Source of the DNA: Chalara sp. BL73
Lineage: Eukaryota; Ascomycota; Leotiomycetes; Helotiales
Assembly (NCBI GenBank): GCA_918026815.1
Contig: CAKJVC010000030.1
Span: forward strand, 248,001-312,000
Direction of reading: 5' to 3'
Length of the DNA: 64,000 nt
Position 1 is the first letter of the stretch, and each line of letters begins with the position of its first letter. Shown here piece after piece: positions 53,220-63,799 of this stretch. The notes under the pieces are model-generated. The model searched no databases. It had not been told where the DNA came from and saw nothing but the letters and a program-made list of their open reading frames with translations. A program made the position numbers and the translations under genes.

Positions 53220-53767
53220 ATGACCAACACAGCTACAAGCTCCTCTTCCTCAACACACACTGATCTGAACAACTCCGGCTCAAGACACCTCTCCAGACCT
53301 AATCTCGGCACACGCAAATCGAGCGGCACAATCGTCGTATCTCGCGACGACCCTCACGTCGAAATCCAAGAAGATGAAGAGACCTTCGACCCTGACGACG
53401 CCAGAGCAATGAGTCCGCGTCGGAACAGTGAGGATCTAGAGAAGATGGGCCAGGACACAAGAGAGAAATTGTCGCAGTCAGTTCAATTTCTCATTTTCCA
53501 GCTTTGCTTATAATATTATCTCAACATACCCCATGACGCAGCCTCACCCACAAGGAACTCGATAACAGACACGCGACGAACCTTCAGGAATCCCTCTTCG
53601 AGATATTCAACCGACTTAAGGCGGTCAAGGAGGAACATGACAAGCTAGATAGCAACAATAAGTTCCTCCAGACGTACATTGCCAATCTGATGTCAACATC
53701 AAATATCACAACTGTGGGGCTAGTGGCTGGAAGAGAAGACGGAGAGAGAAAGCTGCCAGAACATTAG
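53220..53767 (+). CDS. Short coiled-coil (SCOC/UNC-69 family, DUF2205) protein
   Basis: Two exons (53220-53476 and 53542-53767; intron GTCAGT..GCAG, 65 nt) give 160 residues. Residues 1-75 are Ser/Thr/Asp-rich and probably disordered. The second exon is the family core: a heptad-rich helix NLQESLFEIFNRLKAVKEEHDKL, then the signature KFLQTYIANLMSTS, close to the QYIENLMSAS motif of animal SCOC. In animals SCOC proteins act at the Golgi with ARL-type GTPases and in autophagy; the fungal role is not established. Length and motif position fit the family, and the gene looks intact. Confidence 0.8.
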
Positions 53768-55222
53768 AGATCGAGGGATTCATAGCTTCGGACGTCGCTC
53801 CGATGCGATATGCAACAAAGAGTATAAGTGCATACATGGCGCCTATCAGACCACTACGATGTGCAACAAGATCTTGAATGAGTTTATGTAGCTTGACTCC
53901 TGTTGGTATAGATGCCGATTGATAAGCATGGTGCACTACATGAGTACCCTGTTTCGTTTTGAAAGAAAATTCAACTCATGAAGGATTAACTTATTGCCTT
54001 CTTGATAGGGGCTACAGGACATTGGCTAATTGTTGATTACTGGAATTATCTCCGTAAATATTTCGCCATGTGCGTCTTCATGTCATTAGCACATGAGTGC
54101 GCGTTGACTGTTACCGCGAGGACTTCACGGTCAGTCATTGTAGTGACCGAGACGTCTCCGAGCTGAATGCACTGTTCCAACTCGACCTTGAATTCCTTCG
54201 CTTTTTCTTCGTCACTGTTTCGTTTCTACTACCGGTATGCGCTCTCGGTTTCTCCTTTGGAATTGTTTGTGGATAAGCCGCAGGAAACGAATCGGACATT
54301 CTGGCCAAAAAGGAAGTTAGGGTATATGTCCAACCGAAACATCCGCTTTCACTTTGGAACAGAGATGCACCTCAACTTCAAGATCCAACTCGACCTTGCC
54401 CTCGTTTCTTGTTTCCTGCCGCAATTTAGCATTAAATCAAGGTTTTGATACTGTAACCACGAAGTACAGATGTTTTCGATCGTTGAAAATGCAGATCACA
54501 AAGTAGACGATCAGTTATCGTTACCAGCTTGGCCCCTAGGTGGGGAATTACTAGCTTATCGATCAGATCGGATCATTGAGGCGACCACACCTGAAGCCCA
54601 AAGCCATCCTGAGAAAACGCATTCCAAACGGCTCACCGCATCGTCCGTTATTATGCAGCCTACTGCGTTCTGTTACATTAAATATTCGAACCATATACAC
54701 ACTAGTGAATAACCTTCGGCTTCATCAGAAACTTCGCATCCAATATTCATTATCACTCACCTATTTATTTGAATTCCACCCGTAAAGAAAATTTCTTTTG
54801 GGTGATTCTGGCTTGTCATCACCATCCCCATATGCAAGCTCAATCCAGGAAACGTTGAGTCGAAGGAGCCTGAATTAACCCCGCATTATCCTCGCCAGTA
54901 CCTATGTCATAGCACATGGGTGGATGAAATGCAATGACGTATTATGGTGTGGCCAAATCAAAATTATACTTTTCTCGGGTAGAAGCGAGGGACAACTGAG
55001 GCACATACAATCTCGGCATTGAAAGAAGCTTGTTTTGTCCCCTCAAGGACACAGAGTTAGTCTCGTGCGTTACACCATGAGGCGCCACCTTCCTTTTTTG
55101 GCCCACAAACAATTGCTATGGAGAAACCGACAGTGCATACTGGTGGCAGAAACGAGACAGTTAAGAAAAAGCGAAGGAATTCAATATCAAGTAAACTGAG
55201 TACGAAAATGGCCTCAGTGTCC
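53768..55222. other. Non-coding stretch with a ~120-bp inverted repeat pair
   Basis: No gene recognised. 54178-54325 and 55075-55195 are diverged inverted copies sharing TGAATTCCTTCGCTTTTTCT, TCGGTTTCTCC and CAAAAA.GGAAG blocks, with ~750 bp between them. They could be the ends of a lost element or an inverted duplication. Confidence 0.4.
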
Positions 55223-55781
55223 AGGATGGACAGTGTAAAAAATTAGAGTATTAGATTAGATTATAGTATCATACTCTAATCTAATCTAATTGAAAAATTT
55301 AATAATCTAATCTAATCTAAATCTAATTTAACTAATTAAATTATATTTGAGTATATTAGAGTATGATTACGTAAGCAGTTTACAGAAGCAGGGAAATTGT
55401 TATTCCGGCCCGAGCTAAGCCCAATTAGGCAAAGCTTCTATCGGTTAATTTTTAGCTTCCCGGAAAAACTTTGTTCCGTACAACCTCGGTATAACAAATA
55501 TAAAGCTTCGACACAAATCTTTTGATTTCTATAACTTTATTAGTAATAACTTATTAGTAAAAGCTTAATTTAAAGAACTTTCTAAGTAATTCTATGGTTA
55601 TTAATTACGAGTTTGATTTCTAATAAACAGAATTTTTTAGAAACGTTTCGATTTATTAAAATTATTATAAAAGAATCAAACTTTTCTAAGATTTCTTATT
55701 TTTTTAAATAATAAACATAACTAGTAATTACAATTATTTACTTACTTATTGAAACTTTTACTTACTTTACTTTTATACAAA

Positions 55782-58631
55782 ATGCTTTATTAAACATCGG
55801 AAAATACAAATAAAGAACAAAATCAAATTGATTTCGTTTTAGAATTAATTAATTTACAACCTTCTTGTTTTAAATATAAACTATTTGAAAAGGTTTTAAA
55901 TCCTCCTCAAGAAGATATTACGCAAGCAAGAACTTGTACAGTTAAATGTTTTTATAAAAATTGCAAGTAAGTTAAAATAAAAATATATAAATTAAAACTT
56001 TGTATTAATATTATTTATAGCAAAAAGTTTTTAAAACAACGGCTTTACGAATCAACTAGTAACTATTTAACTTATTATCGAGTTATACATAAAGCTTTTA
56101 ATTTAAGAAAAGCTTTAGCTGGAAAAGAAGGTAAGTTATTAAAACTTTGGTATTATAATTAAAATACTAACTTTGTAATAGATTATGATTCTGATATTAG
56201 CTCTTCGCAACAAAGTCAATCTTTTATTGTTGATTTTTTTAGTCAATTAAGAGCAAATAAAAGACCTAGATCTTTAGAAGAATTTAATAATAATAAATTT
56301 AAAAAGTTACTTTTAAATTTTATTATTTCAAATAATTTATCTTTTCGATCGGTTACTACAGAATCTTTTAAAGAATTAGTTTGTTTTTTAAATAAGTAAG
56401 TACTTAACTTTTAAATATATATATACTAATTATTTTAGTAATACGCCGCCAATTTATCGTACATTATTAATAGATGAATTAAATTCTTTATTTTTAATTA
56501 AGCAAATACAAATAAAAGACGAACTAAACGAGCAAATAAAAACAAATGGAAGCTTTTTTTTAATTTTAGACGTTTGGACAGCTATAAATCAAGACGCTTA
56601 TCTTGGTATAACAATGTAAGTTAGTTAATTAATTAATTTAAATTTTACTAATAATAATATTAGACACTTTATAAATAAAGACTTTATATTAAAGTCTTAT
56701 TTATTAGGAATGAAAGACTTAAAAGAAAAACATTCAGGTGTTTATTTAAACGAAGTATTATTAAATACTTTAGACTTCTATAATTGTTGGTATCACGGGC
56801 TTACCTTCCACGGGGCAAAAGGCGTAGCTCTACTTTGTAGGCCACGCTCTTGCTCTTGATGGATATGGTAATGATTGTTGTTGTATTAGGTTCTACTCTA
56901 GATTCTACAAAATGGGGGTTGTGCGGACCACGTGACCCGGTGGGGCGTATGTGGATCCGTAAACCCCTACTTCCTACAATAATATTAATTATAATATTAC
57001 AAGGTTAGTATTTAAAAACCTTAATTGTTTCTAATTAGAAGTTACTAACTTTTTGTTTAGTATTACACGAGATAATGCTTCTTCGAATAATACTTTAATC
57101 AGCGCTTTTAAAAAGTATTATAATACTAATAGTATTAAATTTGAAGAAGATATTGCTTGTGTAGCACACGTACTAAATCTAGTTGTACAAGCTATATTAA
57201 AAGCTTTAATTAAAAACGATTACGATTACAACGCTTTAGATAATCAAGACGTTTTTAATATTGAAAACGAAAATGAAGAAAATGACGAAGATCTTAGTAG
57301 TAAGTTTTTTTTTTGATAATTAATAACTAATTAATTTACTAATAGCTTAACAGATATATCTATTTGGCGAAAAATAAGAAAAATAATTATTGGAATTAAA
57401 TATTCCCAAGAGAATAAACGTTTATTAAAAGCTCAAATTATAGCACAAAATATAGAAAATGCTCGAATTCCGCAATTAGGTAAGTTTGCTTGTTTATTTA
57501 CCATTTTTTATTATATAATAACTTTTAATAGATCAAAAAACTCGTTGGTTTTCGACTTACAATATGCTAAACGATTTTTTAAATATTTGGAATCCTATTA
57601 AAGCAGTTATTAATTTATCAGAAAGTAAAGTTTTTAGTAAACAAAAAGCTTTATTTTTATTAACTAATAACGAGTTTAAATATTTAGAAAATTGTGTAAA
57701 AATATTTAGTATATTTGTTAAAGCAACAACGAAGTTACAAGCCGAAAAATACCTTACTATATATTACATAATTCCAGAATTATATAGTATATATATAAAA
57801 TTAGAGCAAATTCGAGAAGATTTAAACGTAAGTTACTTTTTTTATAAAAAAAATTAATACTTTATATATTGATTTTTTATAGAATCCGGTTTTTAGAGAT
57901 GCTATTAATAAAGGAATAGCGAAGTTAAAAAAGTATTATCCTAAAAACGGAATTAGTAATACAAGTAAAGCAATTTATTTGTTTTTAATTTTAGATCCTC
58001 GAATTAAAAAAGAGGGTTTAGAAGCTTTTTTAAATCGAAGTCAAGTAAACGAAATATATAATAAATTATACAACGATTATTAAGTGTAAGTTTAGTTTTT
58101 TAAATAACTTTTTTAATTTATTATTTGCTAATTTATTAATAGTTATAAACAAGACGTTACACAGGTTTTGCCAGAAATTGAATTAGTAAATCAAAATATA
58201 AATCAAAATCAAAACGATTTAGATATATATATAGATAATAACGACGACGAAAATATAGACGAATTTAATTTATATTTCGAAGAACGAAAATCAGGACGTC
58301 AAGTAAGTATTAAAAAGCTTAATACATATAAATATACTAATATAAATAATAGGTTAATCCTTTAGATTTTTGGCTTAAAAATCAAATCAAATATCCTATT
58401 TTATCTTTAATAGCTCGGAAATATTTACAAATACTTGCTACTTCAGCACTTTCAGAAAAGTTTTTTTCTCAGGGAGCTTTAATTATTTCTAAATTAAGAA
58501 ATAAATTAAATAAAACTAATTTTGAAGCTATAATAGCTTTAAAAAGTTGGGGAGTATTTAAAACAGAAATTGAAAAAGAAGAAAAAGAAGAAGCAATTAA
58601 TAATGTACACAACGATTTTATAATTAATTAA
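55782..58631 (+). pseudogene. hAT transposase (multi-exon), probably inactive
   Basis: Coding blocks with AT-rich codons are separated by small GTAAGT..TAG introns. The first block includes a BED-type zinc finger (CFYKNC..YLTYYRVIH, across an intron). Later blocks hold TRDNASSNNTLISAFKKY and CVAHVLNLVVQA (catalytic-domain landmarks), then FSTYNMLNDFLNIW. The C-terminal dimerisation region is YLQILATSALSEKFFSQG..LRNKLNKTNFEAIIALKSW, ending at 58631. Defects: TAA follows only three codons after the ATG at 55782, another in-frame TAA lies at about 58081, and the LTR sits in the middle. CAA->TAA changes would fit C->T mutation. Confidence 0.75.
56785..56978 (+). repeat. Solo LTR (family A) nested in the hAT element
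   Basis: 194 bp, TGTTGGTATC..CTTCCTACA, flanked by ATAAT on both sides (56780-56784, 56979-56983). It shares GGCAAAAGGCGTAG with the copies at 7883 and 44410. Its base composition is clearly less AT-rich than the surrounding hAT sequence, which also marks it as an insert. Confidence 0.88.
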
Positions 58632-58928
58632 GTTTTAAAACTTAATTAATTACAAAATATTTTAATTAAATAATAAGTTTTTTAGTATTTTAAGCAAATA
58701 GACTTTTAAACAAAGAAATATACGTTTAAATAAATAAGCTTTTTCTATAATAAATCAAGCTTATTACTAAAAACATTTATTAGATTATAATTTAATTATT
58801 TTTGATTACTACTCTAAATCTAATCTAATCTAATTAAATTTTCGATACTCTAATCTAATCTAATCTAATCTAATTATAATTGAATATAATTGAGTAATTA
58901 GATTTTTTGTTCTTACACTGAGGATGGA

Positions 58929-59369
58929 ACAGAGGCAAGAGAGGAGTGAAAGCGGTGTGGTGGGAGAAGGGAAGTGATAATGAAACCGAGTCTTACTTTC
59001 CCACTATTCTGGTAAGTTGAGAAAATTCAGTCGATACCTCGATATAATGATCTAGAAGTGCGACTTGTGAAAAGCAACTAACTTTTCTGCTCCCAAGCGT
59101 AAGCTTAACAACTTCCCTTACATCTCACAGCTTTAACATTCTCAGATGTCGACTGTACGATTTCAAACTAGAAGCAAATGGAACTGAGGTACGGCGTTAC
59201 TGGACAAATCCTATGGGAGAAGTAGCCGCTGTAACTAGTAATCGTTAGCCAATAAATATGATATGCTTTCTGTTTTTGAAGCTTAGAGGCCACATGAAAT
59301 GAAGCATAAACGATACTAACATGTGAGTCTACCATTATGAGCATGCCTACACCTAACTATTGTCGCCGA
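58929..59369. other. Intergenic
   Basis: Between the hAT element and the Fmp46-like gene. No gene or repeat recognised. Confidence 0.4.
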
Positions 59370-59854
59370 CTAAATACTTGTACATGTCTTCCTCTGTACT
59401 ATTTTCAGCATCTCGAATATATCGTCTCCAGCAGTTGCCGTTCCGTTCCTCCAGTCCACTGTCTACAGAAATAGTCAGTATCCGGTTCGACAGAGTTTGA
59501 AGTGGTCGAGAGGTAGTGCTAACGTACGATCGGCCTCTGAAAGTTCTCTGCGTTTCCCCCGAATTTTGTCATCGCGTCTGCCTTATTCTTCGCATCCTTT
59601 ACAATAATACTCGTTTTTTGCGTTCCAATGTACTCGAGGATGCTCTCAAGCTGTTCTGTGGTTGGTGGATTCTCGGTGACGTTGAGCTCGAACTCCTCCC
59701 GGCGTGCAAGAGTCTGATGCGAGTAATCACTGGCTTGATCTTCCATAGCATATTCACTGGCAATCGCAGAAGCTTGCTCTAGGAGAGCATACACCCACAA
59801 GGATTCTGGCGAGCTCGCCTTGTGAAAGAGCGTGATTACGTTAAGAGGCTTCTT
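59370..59854 (-). CDS. Fmp46-like mitochondrial redox (thioredoxin-fold) protein, 5' end missing or unresolved
   Basis: The minus-strand reading starts at 59854, just after a TAG that could be a splice acceptor. It gives PLNVITLFHKASSP, then LLEQASAIASEYAMEDQASD, FELNVTENPPTTEQLESILEYIG, and KFGGNAENFQRPI. A 65-nt intron (59463-59527) joins to TVDWRNGTATAGDDIFEMLK, stopping at 59370. Phases fit. This is the layout of fungal Fmp46/DUF1687 proteins, putative mitochondrial redox proteins with a thioredoxin-like fold. The first residues (start Met and any targeting signal) are not visible. The neighbouring gene ends only 4 bp upstream, so the 5' exon may have been lost. Confidence 0.72.
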
Positions 59855-59858
59855 CTAT

Positions 59859-60868
59859 TCAGCCGTGACCGCCTCTTTTCCTTCCTTTCGATAACATAGG
59901 CCACCGTCTTCGCCGCTTATGGTAAGCATTTCGTTGCTTTTTACGTCTCTCGGTTACAGTTTTTCGGTCGTGCAAATACTTGTACCGAGAATCGAGTAAC
60001 TCGTACTGCTGCTGCCATTCCGCCTGACCTTGGTGCTTGACGATATCTGTCCAAGCCCTTCCTCCTGCATTTTCTCGGCCGAGCGGCCGCCATGGGAACA
60101 GCTTTTTCTTACGCGTGCGCGCTCTCAAACATTTGCGGACACCAGATGCGATACAACCATATGGCCCAAGGATAATCAAATAAGGAACGTTACGAAGCCT
60201 CAGTAGGCTCCATAATCCAGGGTCGTCGACAGAGGATATCACCTGCGAGTAAGGGAGGGAGAAGACAAGATACTTGCATCAGGTCCCAATGTTTGTAGAG
60301 GTACTCAAAAGCTTCATATGCATAATTGGTAGTCCATTGCCCCCAGCCTGTGGCAGAATCGTCGTCAAGATATGACACCCTGAGGAACCGAACGCTGAGT
60401 AGAGTTTTAGCATCTTGACCAGGACCGCCTTCGAAAAAGGCGGCTAGGGTTCTTAGGTCGCTGAACTCGAGGACTTCGCCAATACTGACTTTCACTGGCA
60501 TAGTTACTTTGCTCTTCGTCGAAGTTAAGTAAGGGTGGCTGAGGTATATCGAACGAAGAGTCTGTGATACTGACGCTACGGCGTGGTGGGTGGTACGTGT
60601 TGTGACACCGCCGCCAAGCGGCAGTGGTCGAGCGTCTGCAACGATATAATTTAAGATCTGCGAAGTAATCTCAGCAGGCACAGCAGTCGTGTTGCTGTGG
60701 AACGTATAGAATAGTTGAGCGTCGGAAACGGCAGTCATCATGAAGGTTGGCTGTTGAACCACTGCTTAGAATTTGGGTGAGGGGAGATACAACGAAATAG
60801 GCTTTGCAAAAAAGAGATTCAACCTTACATTTCATAGGCCGTTGCGAACCGTGAATTGGAACGGCCAT
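59859..60868 (-). CDS. Orphan fungal protein, three exons
   Basis: Exons 60868-60829, 60764-60274 and 60242-59859 join in frame to 304 residues. Intron 1 is 64 nt; intron 2 is only 31 nt (GTATCT..CGCAG). The N-terminal half (PAEITSQILNYIVADARPLP.., SVSQTLRSIYLSHPYL) resembles the F-box-like/leucine-rich beginnings found in many fungal proteins, but I cannot assign it firmly. The C-terminal ~60 residues are strongly basic: RYKYLHDRKTV then KRRRRWPMLSKGRKRGG. A truncated relative lies at 24382-24660. Function unknown. Confidence 0.6.
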
Positions 60869-61942
60869 TTTCGTATGTGGGTTTTCACAACTCTAAATCC
60901 AGCATGAGACTTGTCGGTGAAATGAGGCTGACACTGTGGCTGGAGGCAGAGATTTAGCGAAAGTTCAACTCAGTTCCCATTGATGACCAAATTTGTGGCC
61001 TTTCGCTGACACGTCCGACTGGTGAACCACAATTCTAGGTTGTATCCCTACGGTAAAAGCGGTTCCTTTAAAGTAGCATATGCGCTAGACAGTCGACGTA
61101 GGCTTGAGCGTGATATAGAGGTTGTGCGGGTCCAACAAGTCCTCCGAATAGTTCAAACTTGTTAGCCTTGCTATGTAATTCTGAGCGCATTTTCTGAGCG
61201 CATCTACTCACCTGCAGCAGCAGCAGGATCCGGGACTCGTATGCTGTCCGTTCTGCCTTTTCTTCGAATCGTAGCTATCTCATTGGCAGACGTATAACCA
61301 TCGTCGTGGTAATCAGAGTTGAAAGTATCATTAAGGCCTCGAGAGTTGAAGTCTCGGGACCCAAATGCCGAGATAGTTCGAGGCACAGGGTCGATGGCTG
61401 ATGCCGTACGTGTGATGGGGTCAAATCGAAGGGCAGGAGGTCGAGAAACGGCGTGTGGTGTGATCTCACTAGTGCCTTAGTACCAACAGTTTCAAACCGC
61501 ACGAGTCGTTCAGCCGACAATGTCGGATACTTTATCCTAGCTAGCATGTATGAAATTCTGGATATCCTGCAACTGAACGTGCACAAACAGCAAATGGTAT
61601 GTACAGAACTGATGAAAGACAAACAATTATTAATCATTGAGCATGAAGGAAATAATTTTCATGGATAATCTAGTAAAAACAATTAGTATCACAAATACTT
61701 TGATTTCTATATAAATTTCTATCCCTTTAACTGCCAATGCGGCGGGAGTAGCCGCAATAAGTGGGGCGGTGGCCAATCAGAAGCCGTATTTCAAGTCAAA
61801 TTCATTGAAATCTACCTTCTATTGCTTCTATTCTACTAGATTCTCATGATACCACTCAAAACAGTCGCCTGTCGTACAAAGGGGTGCTTGACATGTAATA
61901 CATGCATACCTAGATGCAGGAGGACGTTGATTGCCTGTAATA
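60869..61942. other. No supported gene; flank of pogo insertion
   Basis: Minus ORFs at 61204-61386 and 61275-61637 lack known domains. CTGCCAATGCGGCGGGAG near 61730 faintly resembles the hairpin arm at 41670. 61850-61940 is immediately left of the transposon. Confidence 0.3.
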
Positions 61943-63797
61943 AGTCCCCACCCCCCCTTTTGGGCCACCCCCCCATTTGGGCCACCCCCCCATTTGGGCC
62001 ACCTCGCTTAGCACACCGCTACTTTCTACATCCCTACTTTATATAACTATTTCTCAGCAACGCTTTTATTAATTGTTTTCAAATTTTGCATATCTTTTTA
62101 TTTCGATCATGAAGCACCAATATACTGAAGAAGACGTTATGCAGGCGCTTGAATCAATTGCAAATGGCGTTTCTGCTCGGAAAGCTAGTCTAGAATGGGG
62201 TGTTCCAAGGTCCACTCTTCAGAACCGAATTTACGGCCACGAAAATCATCAAACAGCAGCTGAACCTTTGCAAAAGCTTTCTTCAGTTCAAGAAAAACGT
62301 TTAACAAACTGGATTTTAGTCCAAGAAAGCTTAGGGCTTAGTCCTACACATACACAAATCAAGGATTTTGCTCAACGCTTGTTAGCTGTACGAGGAGACA
62401 CTACTACACTAGGAAAACGTTGGATACAAAGTTTTTTAAAAAGGAATCCTATTCTTAAAACAAAAAAGCAACTCAGGATCGATTCTGCCCGTGTCAATGG
62501 AGCTACAACAGATATAATCAAAGCTTGGTTTCGAAAATTCGATATTCCGGAAATTAAAGCTATCAAGCCACAAAATCGCTGGAATATGGATGAAGCTGGT
62601 ATTATGGAAGGCCAAGGAGTTAATGGCTTAGTTGTTGGGAGCAAAAATCGACGTTTTATTCAAAAAAAACAGCCTGGATCAAAAGCTTGGACGTCTTTTA
62701 TTGAGTGTATTTCTGCTGGAGAAGTTGCTCTTCCTCCATTAGTTATATATAAAGGAAAGTCAGTTCAACAACAATGGTTTCCTGCTAGTCTTGATACTTT
62801 TGAAGGTTGGCAGTTCACTGCTACTGAAAATGGCTGGACAACAGACAATACAGCTATAGAATGGCTTAATAAAGTGTTTATACCTCTTACAGCTCCACAA
62901 GACCCTCGAGAGCCTCGATTACTTATTTTAGACGGTCATGGAAGTCACGAAACTACGGAGTTCATGTATCAATGCTTTCGGCATAACATACACCTTTTAT
63001 TTTTACCGCCTCACTCTTCACATGTTTTACAGCCTTTAGATCTTTCAATATTTTCTCCTTTGAAAGCTGCGTACCGGAAAAAGCTCGGTAATTTAAGTCT
63101 TTTGACCGATTCTACACCAATTGGAAAGCGAAACTTTTTGCTTTGCTATCAAAAAGCTCGAAAAGAAAGTTTGATAGCTCAAAATATTAAAGCAGGATGG
63201 AAAGCTACTGGTTTATGGCCGCTTAATATAGCCAAGCCTTTAATGAGCCGTTTGCTTCTTGAAAATAGCAATAGCTTTGATCAGTCGGCTTCAAAAGATT
63301 CAGTTAAAGAAAAAGGACTTGTATGGAGTGAAAATATATCATCTATACAATGGGAGACTCCTAAAAAAGCAAAAGATTTACGTTTACAAGCCGAAACAGT
63401 AACTCGATTAAACGAATTCGATTTTCCAACTCGTCGACAGCTTTTTAGGAAAATTGCAAAAGGATTTGATGAGAAAGACTATGCTTTAGCACAAGCAGAG
63501 CTTCGAATTCAGCAATTAGAAGCTAGGGTAGAGCAACTAAAGCCTAGAAAAAAGCGTAAAGTCAGGACTAGCCCAAATTCTAAGTTTGCGGATATTAAAG
63601 CTATTAAAGAAGCTCAAATTGCAGCAGGAGACAGAGAGATTGAAGAGAATGAATCCGATTCATCTATAGATTCTACTAGTACAGGCGATTGTATAGAAGT
63701 CGAAGCGTTGTAGAGATAATAAGGTTCGAAGTGGATGGGTAGCGTGTAAGCGAGGTGGCCCAAATGGGGGGGTGGCCCAAAAGGGGGGGTGGGGACT
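61943..63797 (+). mobile_element. Pogo-like transposon with long G/C-run terminal repeats
   Basis: The 1855-bp element is flanked by TA (61941-61942, 63798-63799). Both ends carry inverted repeats starting AGTCCCCACCCCCCC, followed by TTTTGGGCCAC and CCCCCCCATTTGGGCCAC, then CTCGCTTA. The left end has two tandem copies of the 18-bp CCCCCCCATTTGGGCCAC unit, the right end one. One long transposase ORF fills the inside. Confidence 0.92.
62109..63713 (+). CDS. Pogo/Tigger-type transposase (HTH_psq, CENP-B HTH, DDE_1)
   Basis: ATG at 62109 (MKHQYTEEDVMQALE) is preferred over the in-frame ATG at 62073 because the HTH begins there. Domains in order: psq-type HTH (GVSARKASLEWGVPRSTLQNRI); Tc5/CENP-B HTH (LSPTHTQIKDFAQRLLA.., WIQSFLKRNP); DDE core with WNMDEAGIMEG (first Asp), LLILDGHGSHET (second) and LQPLDLSIFSPLK (third). 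The tail has a Leu/Gln-rich coil (AELRIQQLEARVEQL), then a basic KPRKKRKVR, a likely nuclear-localisation signal. 534 codons from this start, no stops or introns, so the enzyme may be functional. Confidence 0.93.
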   Translation: MKHQYTEEDVMQALESIANGVSARKASLEWGVPRSTLQNRIYGHENHQTAAEPLQKLSSVQEKRLTNWILVQESLGLSPTHTQIKDFAQRLLAVRGDTTTLGKRWIQSFLKRNPILKTKKQLRIDSARVNGATTDIIKAWFRKFDIPEIKAIKPQNRWNMDEAGIMEGQGVNGLVVGSKNRRFIQKKQPGSKAWTSFIECISAGEVALPPLVIYKGKSVQQQWFPASLDTFEGWQFTATENGWTTDNTAIEWLNKVFIPLTAPQDPREPRLLILDGHGSHETTEFMYQCFRHNIHLLFLPPHSSHVLQPLDLSIFSPLKAAYRKKLGNLSLLTDSTPIGKRNFLLCYQKARKESLIAQNIKAGWKATGLWPLNIAKPLMSRLLLENSNSFDQSASKDSVKEKGLVWSENISSIQWETPKKAKDLRLQAETVTRLNEFDFPTRRQLFRKIAKGFDEKDYALAQAELRIQQLEARVEQLKPRKKRKVRTSPNSKFADIKAIKEAQIAAGDREIEENESDSSIDSTSTGDCIEVEAL

Positions 63798-63799
63798 TA

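Larger units (their letters stand above)
55231..58920 (+). mobile_element. hAT transposon with 8-bp target duplication, carrying a nested solo LTR
   Basis: The ends are CAGTGTAA..TTACACTG, the hAT-type terminal repeat. They are flanked by perfect 8-bp copies of AGGATGGA (55223-55230, 58921-58928). Both subterminal regions are packed with AATCT/TCTAA pentamer arrays, probably transposase-binding sites. The body is far more AT-rich than its flanks. A 194-bp solo LTR interrupts it at 56785. Without that insert the element is ~3.5 kb. Confidence 0.93.

Noticed and set aside
61846..62046. Cysteine-rich ORF (TKGCLTC..) left of the pogo element as a Zn2Cys6 gene
   Set aside because: The cysteine spacing does not complete a zinc cluster and the sequence right of the insertion does not continue it.
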